Shown piece by piece: positions 1 to 9,076 of a stretch of DNA of 64,000 bases. Made by a program: the position numbers and the translations under genes. The notes beneath the pieces are model-generated. The model did no database searches and was not told the DNA's origin. It saw nothing but the letters and a program-made list of their open reading frames with translations. The stretch is from Portibacter lacus (GTDB taxonomy: Bacteria; Bacteroidota; Bacteroidia; Chitinophagales; Saprospiraceae), in contig NZ_JAJNKA010000008.1 of assembly GCF_021533215.1 (NCBI RefSeq), positions 218,749 to 282,748 on the forward strand, in the 5' to 3' direction. Position 1 is the first letter of the stretch. The number at the start of each line of letters is the position of its first letter.

Positions 1-333
1 AGCAAGTACAGCTAGAAATTCTAAGTCATCATCGCCAATATTAAAAGTAGCGTGTACGATATTCGGATCTATATAAACAGCAGCACCTCTCGTCAGAATT
101 CTTTTTTCTTCTTCTATCCATTGTTCTGCCGTTCCTTTTAAAATATAGAGCGTTTCATTCATTTCTGGGTGTCGATGGAAACTGTGTCCGTCACCTTTTT
201 TGATCGTAACGTGTACCAAAATGGTATCAGCGCCCGCAGTTTCGTCTGGATTAAAATACCATCGATGACCGCGACCTTGATAATCGACAATTTTAGTTTC
301 CTTCTCTTCTAGAAATTTAAAATAATTGTTCAT
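1..333 (-). CDS. Cupin-domain protein (partial, C-terminus outside window)
   Basis: Reading the minus strand from the ATG at 333 gives 111 codons without a stop, running off the window. The protein has a clear cupin motif 1 (HRHPEMNE followed six residues later by G) near residues 52-66 and a motif 2 (PNIVHATFN) near residues 95-103. It is therefore a small single-domain cupin with a likely metal site built from two His, one Glu and a third His. Substrate and reaction cannot be read from the sequence. The start codon overlaps the stop of the upstream TIM-barrel gene (TAATG), so the two are probably translationally coupled. Single-domain cupins are usually about 110-130 residues, so little is likely missing. 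Confidence 0.85.
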   Translation of the reverse strand, partial: MNNYFKFLEEKETKIVDYQGRGHRWYFNPDETAGADTILVHVTIKKGDGHSFHRHPEMNETLYILKGTAEQWIEEEKRILTRGAAVYIDPNIVHATFNIGDDDLEFLAVLA

Positions 334-1193
334 TATCTTAAAGTGATGGATTTAAATTCTTGAGTCAGTGATGTCAATGAAGCTTCCACACCCATTCGTT
401 CGAGCGAAGAGGCGCCGACGAAACCATGAGCTTCTGTATGATCAAGTACCTTCCTTACATCAGCTGGTGTATTAACGGGCCCTCCATGGGTAAGAAAAAT
501 AGTATCTGGGTTACTTTTTTTGACTGCGTCAATGATTATTTGAGTTCTCTCGATGGCATCATCCATTGTGCAAGAAGCTGAAGTTACACCTATCGAGCCT
601 CCTACAGTAGTTCCGACATGTGTGATAATCGCATCAGCTCCAACATCAGCCATTTGTACAGCTTCCTCAGGTTTTGCGACATAAACTACGGTGAATAAAT
701 CCATTTTCGAAGCAAGTCTAATCATTTCTACTTCCTTCTGAAAACTCATTCCTGTTTCTTCTAGCACATTTCTGAAGTGTCCATCGATGATCGAATGTGT
801 AGGGAAATTATTAACTCCAGAGAAGCCCATATCCTTAACTTTGCCGAGGAAGTGCCACATTCGTCTTCTTGGATCACTACCATGCACTCCGCAGATTACT
901 GGAATTTCTTCAACCACTGGAAGCACCTCAAACTCACCAATTTCCATGGCTACTGCATTCGCGTCTCCATAGGCCATTAGCCCAGCTGTAGAGCCGTGCC
1001 CTGACATTCTGAAACGACCTGAGTTGTATACGATGATGAAATCTGCACCACCTTTTTCTATAAATTTGGCACTAATTCCTGTTCCTGCTCCTGCGCCGAT
1101 GATGGCTTTTTTGTCATTGATGGTTATTCGAAGTCGATCTATTACTTCTTGTTTTGTATAAGGATTTCCTATCCCAGTCCATGGATTTGGCAT
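333..1193 (-). CDS. Phosphoenolpyruvate hydrolase family protein (TIM barrel)
   Basis: A 286-residue protein resembling the PEP-hydrolase-like TIM-barrel family. Visible hallmarks are an N-terminal glycine-rich stretch (IIGAGAGTGISAKF), the segment GVHGSDPRR near residue 103, and a C-terminal LTHGGP plus GFVGASSLER block typical of a barrel phosphate-binding end. No signal peptide is present, so it should be cytosolic. The family's reaction is poorly defined; the name comes from homology, not proven activity. It lies 19 bp downstream of the UPF0261/Tm-1-like gene and overlaps the cupin start. In the plant Tm-1 protein the UPF0261-type and TIM-barrel-type regions are fused in one polypeptide, which supports a joint function here. 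Confidence 0.85.
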   Translation of the reverse strand: MPNPWTGIGNPYTKQEVIDRLRITINDKKAIIGAGAGTGISAKFIEKGGADFIIVYNSGRFRMSGHGSTAGLMAYGDANAVAMEIGEFEVLPVVEEIPVICGVHGSDPRRRMWHFLGKVKDMGFSGVNNFPTHSIIDGHFRNVLEETGMSFQKEVEMIRLASKMDLFTVVYVAKPEEAVQMADVGADAIITHVGTTVGGSIGVTSASCTMDDAIERTQIIIDAVKKSNPDTIFLTHGGPVNTPADVRKVLDHTEAHGFVGASSLERMGVEASLTSLTQEFKSITLR

Positions 1194-1212
1194 ATAATAG
1201 TTGGTTTAAAAT

Positions 1213-2442
1213 TTAAATAAGTTCAAGTATTGAATCTACTGCTTCTTTTGCAAAAGCGATATCATTTATGTTAAAGTTTACTTCTCTGATGGTTATATTG
1301 TTATTTACTTTCGATTTAATAGTATCAAATAATGCCTTATCAGTCTCAGGAGCATAAAACAAATTTCCTTCAGAGCTGACAATTGAAATACCTTTTAGAG
1401 GTAATAGTATGGTCGCTTTTCCTTTTGAGCGATTAAGTTTACTGGCTATGAGGCTACCTAATGCGATGTTTTCAGCTTTATCCGTTCTCATTAATGTTAC
1501 GTCTGGAGCCCAATTAAATAGCAATCGGTCAGCATACTTTTTAGGTACCGTATCTAATTGAGCAAAGTTGACCATGTCAAGACATCCAGGCACCACAACC
1601 TGAGGAATCCCTACTTTTCCAGCAGTTTCTAGTCTTTCAGGTCCTGCACTGCAGATTCCTCCACAAAGTTCATCTGCCAATTCCGTGATTGTGATATCCA
1701 AAACTGCATCTATTAAACCATCTTCTATTAATGCTTCCATGGTCCTTCCGCCAGATCCTACAGCATGAAAGCAAAGTACTTCGTATCCTTTTGCTTTTAA
1801 CAAATCTGAACAATAGTTGACACATTCGGTCGTATTGCCGAACATAGATATAGCAATGGTTTTCTTGGTGTACGCTTCCTTTGGTTGCTTAGCATTAGCC
1901 ATGCCTAAGATGGCTGATGCTGCTTGACTGATGACTTTTCTACTGATGGAATTTAGACCAGCTAAGTCCACAATAGAAGGAATCATCACAATATCTTTAG
2001 CACCAATTTGCCTAGATAAATCTTTAGTGGCAACGGTACTGATACATATTTTAGGTATGCCAAAAGGTAGAGCTTGCATGGCCATAATAGTCAAGTAAGT
2101 TCCACCGCCACCGCCCATTCCGATGGCACCTAAAATATTGATTTTATCTTTTAATTCAGATACGATTTCTTGGGCACCTAATCCCATGATTTCAAGAATT
2201 TCACCTCTTTGAATTAGCTTTGAAATTGTCGATAATTCATATCCAGCAGCTTTGGCAACTTCCTCTGCTGAAACATCAATGTGGAAATTTACCTCAGTTG
2301 AGCGAACGCCCGTATTTATAGTGAAAACCTCTACATTTAATTCCTTGAGGCATGAATATAAATATTCAAATTCCTCACTTTTTGAATCAAAGCATCCCAA
2401 AATGACCATTTTGGACTGCCGACCAGAATTAAATGTGTCCAT
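1213..2442 (-). CDS. Tm-1-like ATP-binding (UPF0261) protein
   Basis: A 409-residue soluble protein of the UPF0261/Tm-1-like ATP-binding family. The start MVILGCFDSKSEEF matches the family's first beta strand, and a glycine-rich loop GMGGGGGTYL near residue 110 is the likely nucleotide-binding segment. The second half contains HAVGSGGRTME and PQVVVPGCLDMVNF blocks expected of the second Rossmann-like domain. Either Met1 or Met12 could be the start. The family is named after the tomato virus-resistance protein Tm-1; its bacterial role is unknown. It is the first gene of a three-gene minus-strand operon with the TIM-barrel and cupin genes, consistent with a small catabolic or detoxifying pathway (inference). 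Confidence 0.87.
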   Translation of the reverse strand: MDTFNSGRQSKMVILGCFDSKSEEFEYLYSCLKELNVEVFTINTGVRSTEVNFHIDVSAEEVAKAAGYELSTISKLIQRGEILEIMGLGAQEIVSELKDKINILGAIGMGGGGGTYLTIMAMQALPFGIPKICISTVATKDLSRQIGAKDIVMIPSIVDLAGLNSISRKVISQAASAILGMANAKQPKEAYTKKTIAISMFGNTTECVNYCSDLLKAKGYEVLCFHAVGSGGRTMEALIEDGLIDAVLDITITELADELCGGICSAGPERLETAGKVGIPQVVVPGCLDMVNFAQLDTVPKKYADRLLFNWAPDVTLMRTDKAENIALGSLIASKLNRSKGKATILLPLKGISIVSSEGNLFYAPETDKALFDTIKSKVNNNITIREVNFNINDIAFAKEAVDSILELI

Positions 2443-2792
2443 ATATTTATTAGTTAACTAAAAATAACAATTCACCTGTGAAATTCTATCTGTCAACAAT
2501 GAAATTTTAACATTTCTTGAAATCTTCTAGCCGAAGGGATGAATAAGCTTTTGATGAATTGGTCTATGAGTGTAAATTTTAACGTGCTATAGGCTAAGTA
2601 ACACTCTTTCATTTTCCTAGATTATCATATTGGTTTATGTCAATTTTTGTTTCTAAATAAAGGAACAGTGTTTATCAAGTCGAGCCGTATTAAAGTATAT
2701 GTTGCGAACAATTTAAATAAGGAAATACTTAGGTAGCGTATGTCGTATTTAGGTAAAGACAAGACATTGGAAAATAAATTTAAATTACAAAT
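2443..2792. other. Divergent intergenic region
   Basis: This 350-bp stretch separates the minus-strand UPF0261 operon from the plus-strand DUF421 gene and must hold both promoters. I found no exact TAnnTTTG box, hairpin or repeat. A 63-codon open frame on the minus strand has no recognisable content. Confidence 0.4.
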
Positions 2793-3335
2793 ATGAATTG
2801 GATATACAGTACCGACGATCCTCTTTTGCAAACCTTAATAGGATGTTTTTATATTTTCATTGTCATCATAATACTTACCAGAATCATAGGACTTCGTTCT
2901 TTCGCAAAATTTACGGCATATGATTTTGCCTTTACAATTGCGATTGGTAGTATCATATCTTCTACGTTGACTTCTTCTACAAGTTTGGTACATGGTTCTA
3001 TTGCAATCGCTGGATTGCTTTTGATTACCTATTTTTTTTCTTTTTTGCAAAGAAAATCGCCAGCTTTAAGTAGTTTGATTTCTAATGCTCCATTATTGTT
3101 GATGGATGGTAATGATATCTTATATGATAATTTGAAATTCGCTCGAATAGAAAAGGAACAACTCATAGCTAAATTACGAGAGGCCAATGTGCTAAATTAT
3201 GATCAAGTTTATGCTGTTGTTTTAGAATCTACGGGAGATATTTCTGTGCTTCATTCTTCGTATGATAAAAAGGATGAAAATTTTGATGAGGAATTGCTTT
3301 CAGGTGTGAGAAGGAGTACAAGTTCATCGGTCTAG
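2793..3335 (+). CDS. DUF421 domain-containing membrane protein (YetF-like)
   Basis: A 180-residue protein with about three hydrophobic helices in the first 85 residues, followed by a soluble C-terminal domain. The segments TRIIGLRSFAKFTAYDFAFTIAIGS and PLLLMDGNDILYDNLKFARI are characteristic of the DUF421/YetF family: a membrane anchor followed by a small alpha/beta domain. It begins at the ATG at 2793. The molecular function of the family is not established; members are sometimes linked to stress or sporulation in Firmicutes. It stands alone, with gaps of about 350 bp on both sides. Confidence 0.88.
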   Translation: MNWIYSTDDPLLQTLIGCFYIFIVIIILTRIIGLRSFAKFTAYDFAFTIAIGSIISSTLTSSTSLVHGSIAIAGLLLITYFFSFLQRKSPALSSLISNAPLLLMDGNDILYDNLKFARIEKEQLIAKLREANVLNYDQVYAVVLESTGDISVLHSSYDKKDENFDEELLSGVRRSTSSSV

Positions 3336-3703
3336 GATTGCTTAAGTATATGTTCTATGTTCCAATTTTATTTGATAGATATGAGTTTGCATTGACCTAA
3401 AAAAATCATAATGAAGTTTTCCTCTTTAACTGTCGAATAATTTGATGGACTGACCTGTAGTCAGCCTATCAATATTATGGGTTGCGAAAGACTTAATTAA
3501 TTCGAAGTAAATACATTCATAAGCTTCCGCTGGTAACCGGACAAGTACAAGAGTTGATATGATGAAGTTTTCTTTTCGGTTGTTTTTAACTTCGAATTCG
3601 CCGAACTAAAGCGTGGTATTTGCACAAGTACTTTAGATGATAGTATGTAGTTTTTTGAAAAAGTCTTACATTCGAATTATTCCACACTGATAAAGACTTA
3701 TGC
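3336..3703. other. Intergenic region without recognised features
   Basis: There are 368 bp between the DUF421 gene and the beta-helix gene. No convincing open frame, hairpin terminator or consensus promoter was seen. Confidence 0.35.
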
Positions 3704-5950
3704 ATGAAACTTAAGATTTTCGTTTCCATTCTACTTTCATTTACTCTAATTATTACTACCGCTCAAAACATCTACGTTAATCCAAGCGGTAACGACGCAC
3801 ATCCTGGAACAGAATCTGAACCCGTTGCAACATTAGAAGCGGCGCGTGACTTAATAAGAAAGTACAAATCATTAAATGATTTGCCGAAAGGAGGAATTAC
3901 TGTATGGATAGGAGAGGGCACTTATGAGCAAAATCAAGCTTTCGCACTTAATGAAAATGATTCAGGTGAAGTAGATGCTCGAATTGTTTGGCGAGCCATG
4001 CCTAATGAAGAAGTTAAAATCATAGGAGGAAGTCGTCTTCCAGTAGAGCAATTTGAAAAGGTGTCGAATTCTTCTATTCTAGACCGGTTACCTAAAGAAG
4101 CAAGAGGTAAAGTGATGCAGATCGATTTAGGAGCAATGGGCATCACTGATTATGGACAAATCAAGCAATACGGTCATGCGATGTCCGTGAATCCTTCTCC
4201 AATCGAGTTGTTTTTTAACAATGAGGCGATGACATTAGCAAGGTATCCAAACGAAGGTTATATTAAAATTGGTAAAGTCATAGATCCAGGATCTGTGCCT
4301 AGAGTTCAAGATTATGGTGAGCGAGGTGGTATATTCGAATATACAGATCTAAGACATGAAAAATGGATTGGACTTGAAGATGTTTGGTTTCAAGGTTCAT
4401 TTAAATATGGCTATGCTGATGATAACATTTTAGTTGAATCAATCAATCCAAAAAACAAGCAAATCAAATTGACAACTCCTTCTTTATATGGAGTAGCAAG
4501 CGGTCGAGATTTTCAGCATTATGTGGCTTACAATATTTTAGAAGAATTAGATAGTCCTGGCGAATGGTATGTAGATAAATCTTCAGGGATACTTTATTTT
4601 TGGCCACCTGCAGATATGAATGCTAGTTCTATAATGGTTTCTATTTTAGAAGATCCGATCGTCAGTTTAGAAGGAAGTAGTTATGTGACAATACGTGATC
4701 TAATAGTAGAAGTAGGGAGAGGAATAGGTATTTATATAGAGCGAGGTTCTCATAATTTAATTGCTGGGTGTACAGTTAGAAACGTCGGGACAAGCGGAAT
4801 TCTGATGGGACAAGGAGCGAAACAAACATTTCCACACATCACACACGATGATTATGAAGGTGTTCCGATTTCAAGGAGAATAGGAAATCTTCAGGGGCAT
4901 ATCTATAAATATACTCATTGGGATCGTAAAGCTGGATCCAATCATGGAATTGTAAGTTGTGATGTCTATAATACTGGAAGTGGAGGGATTTACTTAAGTG
5001 GAGGTAGTAAGCGTAAACTGATTCCAGGGAATAATTACGTTGAGAATTGTAAGGTTCATAACTACAACAGAAGAAACAAATTTTTATGGTCTGGAATCAA
5101 TATAGATGGTTGCGGAAATCGAATATCGCATTGTGAAATTTTTGATTCAGAATGGCAGGGAATCTATGTGCACGGTAATGAACATCTTTTCGAATACAAT
5201 CATATTCATCATGTAACCTTAAATTCTGATGATACTTCACCTTGGTATATCGGAAGAGATCCAAGTGATCGCGGAAATGTTATTCGGTATAATTACTTTC
5301 ATGATTGCGGTAATCCTAATCGAATGAATATGGGGATTTATTGTGATGATTCAAGTACTGATGTGCTTGTTTATGGAAATGTATTTTATAAAATGAATAC
5401 CAAGCACGGCGTGATCTTTACCAATACTGGCTGGGATTTAAAATTTAAGAATAACATAGTCATAGAACCAATTTCGAAAACAGGAGAATTTTCTGCACAC
5501 TATTATTCTTGGTATAAAAATGGAGGGCAAGCAACATTTGGGGAAGAAGGATTATTAAGAAAACGTCTTTTAGAGAATGTCAATATTTCAGTTAGTCCAT
5601 ATTCAGAAAGGTATCCAGAATTAGCGAATTACCTGGATCCAATCGTTGAAGGAAAAGAATGGGAAGGGATGCGTTCTAGACGTAACATTTTAAGTAATAA
5701 TTTAATCGTTGGTGGTCCTGAAAACCCATTACATCTAGCTGGTGGTGAGCATGCGCAATGTGATTATGTCAATAATTATAGAACTGAAAATGATCCAGGA
5801 TTCTTAGATTATGAGAATAAGAATTTCAATCTGAAAAAGGATTCAGAAGTATTCCAAAAGATTCCAGGGTTCGAGCCGATTCCATTTGATAAAATGGGAC
5901 TATATATTGATGAGTTTCGAACTGAAATATCCAAAGAAAATTTGAAATGA
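3704..5950 (+). CDS. Secreted right-handed beta-helix protein (GH141-like)
   Basis: A 748-residue secreted protein. Residues 1-20 form a signal peptide ending near TTAQ. The start of the mature protein (YVNPSGNDAHPGT and then VATLEAARDLIR) is the DUF1565-type opening of many parallel beta-helix carbohydrate-active proteins, followed by GGITVWIGEGTY and DSGEVDARIVWRA. The middle (about residues 320-600) contains repeated short strands of the form NLIAGCTVRNVGTSGI and NRISHCEIFDSEWQGI, typical of beta-helix coils. The opening layout resembles GH141 (fucosidase or xylanase-type) proteins, but catalytic residues cannot be assigned by eye. It lacks a T9SS sorting domain and lies about 20 kb outside the main PUL, with no sugar genes next to it. 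Confidence 0.8.
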   Translation: MKLKIFVSILLSFTLIITTAQNIYVNPSGNDAHPGTESEPVATLEAARDLIRKYKSLNDLPKGGITVWIGEGTYEQNQAFALNENDSGEVDARIVWRAMPNEEVKIIGGSRLPVEQFEKVSNSSILDRLPKEARGKVMQIDLGAMGITDYGQIKQYGHAMSVNPSPIELFFNNEAMTLARYPNEGYIKIGKVIDPGSVPRVQDYGERGGIFEYTDLRHEKWIGLEDVWFQGSFKYGYADDNILVESINPKNKQIKLTTPSLYGVASGRDFQHYVAYNILEELDSPGEWYVDKSSGILYFWPPADMNASSIMVSILEDPIVSLEGSSYVTIRDLIVEVGRGIGIYIERGSHNLIAGCTVRNVGTSGILMGQGAKQTFPHITHDDYEGVPISRRIGNLQGHIYKYTHWDRKAGSNHGIVSCDVYNTGSGGIYLSGGSKRKLIPGNNYVENCKVHNYNRRNKFLWSGINIDGCGNRISHCEIFDSEWQGIYVHGNEHLFEYNHIHHVTLNSDDTSPWYIGRDPSDRGNVIRYNYFHDCGNPNRMNMGIYCDDSSTDVLVYGNVFYKMNTKHGVIFTNTGWDLKFKNNIVIEPISKTGEFSAHYYSWYKNGGQATFGEEGLLRKRLLENVNISVSPYSERYPELANYLDPIVEGKEWEGMRSRRNILSNNLIVGGPENPLHLAGGEHAQCDYVNNYRTENDPGFLDYENKNFNLKKDSEVFQKIPGFEPIPFDKMGLYIDEFRTEISKENLK

Positions 5951-6005
5951 TTGATGATCAAAAATCATTATACATTAGTAAGCTAAATTATTAAACCATC
6001 ATTAT

Positions 6006-6287
6006 ATGGAAAAACCTATTAAAGTGGTCTATGACCAAATTACAGATCGTCACGGTATCGATGTAGTGTATTACATTAAGATTAGAGCTAATGATAAGAA
6101 GGTAGAATGGGGTTTCCATCCTATATTACCAGAAGGTATGCATTGGAAAAAAGGGGATGAGACAGGTATTGGATTTGACCACTATGATAGTTCTCAAAGT
6201 TTTAATGAGTTTGAAACCATTCCTACTAAAAAAATGCCTGATGCTGACTATCAAAAAGCGCTTAGGATAATTAGATCAATTGATTAA
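6006..6287 (+). CDS. Hypothetical protein, 93 aa
   Basis: This is a small soluble protein beginning at the ATG at 6006, 55 bp after the beta-helix gene on the same strand, so it may be co-transcribed with it. It has no signal peptide or membrane segment and is rich in charged and aromatic residues (WGFHPILPEGMHWKKGDE). I recognise no family. Codon use looks like its neighbours, which argues for a real gene. Confidence 0.6.
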   Translation: MEKPIKVVYDQITDRHGIDVVYYIKIRANDKKVEWGFHPILPEGMHWKKGDETGIGFDHYDSSQSFNEFETIPTKKMPDADYQKALRIIRSID

Positions 6288-6510
6288 TATGAATGACATT
6301 TATACATTGACCTAGAAATAAGAGCAGCTTAATGTGATGTTAGCATTAGCAATATTCATAGCAACTACATTGACCATTAAAAACGGAAGAAGTTATTAGA
6401 GAACAATTAGCTTAATCTAATAATCTCTTTTTAATTCCTAATCATAGTTACTGACCTGAAACTCTTCCACATTTTGCTTTATATAGACCTAGGTATATCC
6501 ACCACAAACA

Positions 6511-6630
6511 TTATTTATGGTGAATTTTTTCTTCATCTTGAATGTCTTTGAATTCTTGTAATCCAAAATAAAAGCTAATTCCGAACAGTAAGGTGACTGC
6601 TCCTGAGATATATGGTATGAGGTCTATCAT
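6511..6630 (-). CDS. Tiny single-pass membrane protein, 39 aa
   Basis: A 39-codon frame starts at the ATG at 6630 and stops at 6511. It encodes one hydrophobic helix (residues 3-24, ISGAVTLLFGISFYFG) followed by a charged tail (QEFKDIQDEEKIHHK). Its start overlaps the stop of the upstream 60-aa gene in an ATGA arrangement, a strong sign of a coupled gene pair. No family is recognised. Confidence 0.55.
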   Translation of the reverse strand: MIDLIPYISGAVTLLFGISFYFGLQEFKDIQDEEKIHHK

Positions 6631-6809
6631 TTGTTGTCAATCTTTATAAGTTTTAAATAAATAGCAAAGGCTAGAATAGAAGGTACCCATAAGCCTAAGA
6701 AAAGTGCTCCGTCGGTTTCTCCGTTAAACCACATGATTTCTGATAAGATGAGCGTAGAGAAAGCTAGGAAAAGCATTATTACATCTGTTTTGCTTAATTT
6801 TTTCAGCAT
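6627..6809 (-). CDS. Small two-helix membrane protein, 60 aa
   Basis: The frame can be extended upstream to a TTG at 6896, but the ATG at 6809 gives a more sensible protein of 60 residues: a basic start (MLKKLSKTDV), a first helix (MLFLAFSTLILSEIMWF), a short loop NGETDG and a second helix (ALFLGLWVPSILAFAIYL), ending in charged residues. This is a typical small inner-membrane protein of Bacteroidota with unknown function. It overlaps the downstream 39-aa membrane-protein gene by four bases (ATGA). Confidence 0.6.
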   Translation of the reverse strand: MLKKLSKTDVIMLFLAFSTLILSEIMWFNGETDGALFLGLWVPSILAFAIYLKLIKIDNK

Positions 6810-7303
6810 TGTATTGATTTTGATAATGATTAATATATTATCTAAACTGTTAATATTGCTATTTTGTTCAAGTATTAAGTTGTAAATGTTAAACAAAAAT
6901 ATTGAAAGGCAAGCAACTAACGAATCAAAAGACCATTGGCATTAGAAAAGAATTCATGCTTATTTAGAAGTGGAGTAGGGGAAATATGTCAAGAAATATA
7001 AAAGCTATAGATGCGGTATTTGGATACAGCTTCATAAAAGCAACAAGCTAATTAGATAAATAAGAGGTTGGGCAGATAAAAAGTAGAGATGATTTATACA
7101 GCTTGAAAGTATGTACAATCAAGTCTTTATTTATAGTTATAGGAAACTTATAAATTGACATAGAATAATGAACTCTAATGAATAAGTCAGATCACTTCGA
7201 AAATGATAGGGTGACTACATATGCATTATTTACGCCCTTTATTGGCTAATAAATATGCTAACTACAAGTAGATTTAGGCTGAGTTACAAAAGCAAATAAA
7301 AAC
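6810..7303. other. Intergenic region without recognised features
   Basis: There are 494 bp between the small membrane-protein gene and the end of the ABC permease gene. No open frame with coding character, terminator or repeat was seen. Confidence 0.35.
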
Positions 7304-8110
7304 CTACATATCTTTCTTCAACAAGCTCCAATAGGCTAAACCAATAAATAAAACAGTATAAAAACATGTTAAAATGACCGCAACTTTATAGTCTAATAGA
7401 AAGTCGAATTTGACCTCGCTAGGTATAAAGCTGGCAAATTTATAGAATGGGAAAGGTTGTAAGTCCTCTACCGCATTCATAGGCCAGTAATTCATTGTTT
7501 CATTATTGAATATCTTCTTGTGTCCTAACCACCGAATCGCTGGCTCGAGGAATAAAATGTAAGACCAGAAAGTCAAGACTGCTATACCAGATCGTCGAAT
7601 GACAATACCGATCATTAGTCCGAAAGACAAATAGCCTAGGCACATCAGAAAATATCTTAATATAGCTGGCCATCCTTCCAGAGCTAGACCGATCGTAGGA
7701 GAATCTGTGTTAAACCATCCGATGACAAAAGTCGCAAGTGCAAAATATACAGTTGCTAGAAAGCTTAGCGTAACAATAAATATAACTTTCCCGATAAAGA
7801 ATTCCGTTCTCGTCTGACCATTTATCACCGCCTGACGCATCGTCTTGTTAGATACTTCAGAAGTAATGATGTGCACAGCAACAAAGCCTAAACAGAAAAA
7901 TACCAACCAGTTTCCAGCGAATCCCATCCATTCCCATACGGTAGGAAATTCAAAAAATACATCATTGCTAAGCAGAACTGGGGGAATAGGCTGAACTTGC
8001 TTTCCGATAAAAATCAAAGTTGGCAAAAACAACATGTACATTGCAAGGAGCATGTTCACAACGGCGTTATTGCCAAATTTCTGGTATTCTAATTTCAAGT
8101 AGTTTAACAT
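7304..8110 (-). CDS. ABC-2 type transporter permease
   Basis: A 268-residue integral membrane protein with about six hydrophobic segments. The N-terminus (MLNYLKLEYQKFGNNAVVN) and the cytoplasmic motif SNKTMRQAVINGQTRTEFF near residue 88 are typical of ABC-2 permeases, in which this segment contacts the ATPase. It starts one base after the stop of the ATPase gene, so the two form an operon and a complete exporter-type ABC system. The transported compound cannot be inferred. No terminator was seen downstream. Confidence 0.88.
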   Translation of the reverse strand: MLNYLKLEYQKFGNNAVVNMLLAMYMLFLPTLIFIGKQVQPIPPVLLSNDVFFEFPTVWEWMGFAGNWLVFFCLGFVAVHIITSEVSNKTMRQAVINGQTRTEFFIGKVIFIVTLSFLATVYFALATFVIGWFNTDSPTIGLALEGWPAILRYFLMCLGYLSFGLMIGIVIRRSGIAVLTFWSYILFLEPAIRWLGHKKIFNNETMNYWPMNAVEDLQPFPFYKFASFIPSEVKFDFLLDYKVAVILTCFYTVLFIGLAYWSLLKKDM

Positions 8111-8111
8111 G

Positions 8112-9005
8112 TTAAGCCGTTTCTTTTGTGATTTCTAAAAATTCTTCCTCTAGTCTTTTCTTACGCTTAATGATGTGGGTAGGCACGATGCCGCCATCGA
8201 TACAGCTTTTGACAATGTTTTCGAATTGATCCTCATTAGCAACTGAGCATTCAATGAATCCTGGGCGATCGATTGCCGACTTAATAGAAGATATATTGCT
8301 TAAGATATTCTTCAATAAATTCATATCTGTTGCACCGATTTCTACAGTTGTATCGGTACTTAGAATCGAACCAACCGATCCAGTTGCAAGTAGGTTTCCT
8401 TTTTTAATGATCGCTACGTGAGAGCATATCTTTTCTACCTCATCCAAGATGTGGCTTGCCATGATGACCGTTTTTCCAGAGTCTGCAATGTCTTGTAAGG
8501 TTGTCCTAACTTCAGCAATTCCTTGTGGATCCAGTCCATTCGTCGGTTCATCGAAAATAACAACGTCAGGTTCACCGATTAAGGTTGCACCTATCGCTAG
8601 TCTCTGTTTCATTCCTAGTGAAAAGGTTCTAAATTTACTTTCTCTCCGCTCGTATAAGTTAATTTTTCGGAGAATTTCATCTAAGTCATCGTTGTGCGAT
8701 TTTTTAATTCTTTGTACGATTTTCAGATTAGAAATAGCATCCAAATATGGATAGAAATTTGGAGTTTCTAATATGGCTCCTATTCTTCGCCTCGGATTAT
8801 CTCCGTATTTATTATCAAACCAAGTAAAAGAGCCCGAGGTCTGTTCAAGAATACCAAGGATAATTCCTAAGGTGGTGGTTTTTCCACTACCGTTAGGGCC
8901 TAAAATTCCGTAAACCTGACCAGCTTCCACTTCCAGATTTAACCCGTTCAAGGCATGTATATTTCCATAATTTTTATGGAGATTATTTATTTTTAATACT
9001 GACAT
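8112..9005 (-). CDS. ABC transporter ATP-binding protein
   Basis: A 297-residue ATPase. Walker A is GPNGSGKTTT (about residues 36-45), the signature region is FSLGMKQRLAIG (about 134), Walker B is VVIFDEPTNGLD (about 150) and the switch His lies in ASHIL. The C-terminal 80 residues form an accessory domain common in ABC-2 exporter ATPases. It is the partner of the permease immediately downstream (1-bp gap). It is divergently oriented to the dual-ATPase gene, with about 70 bp between starts. Confidence 0.92.
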   Translation of the reverse strand: MSVLKINNLHKNYGNIHALNGLNLEVEAGQVYGILGPNGSGKTTTLGIILGILEQTSGSFTWFDNKYGDNPRRRIGAILETPNFYPYLDAISNLKIVQRIKKSHNDDLDEILRKINLYERRESKFRTFSLGMKQRLAIGATLIGEPDVVIFDEPTNGLDPQGIAEVRTTLQDIADSGKTVIMASHILDEVEKICSHVAIIKKGNLLATGSVGSILSTDTTVEIGATDMNLLKNILSNISSIKSAIDRPGFIECSVANEDQFENIVKSCIDGGIVPTHIIKRKKRLEEEFLEITKETA

Positions 9006-9076
9006 ATGTTAGTTCGTTCGTCTTGCAATGATGAATATAAGACAGATTGTTTAATTTTAGCACTAAAATACGATTA

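Noticed and set aside
2640..2831. 63-codon minus-strand frame upstream of DUF421
   Set aside because: It overlaps the DUF421 start, and its composition is that of random AT-rich DNA.
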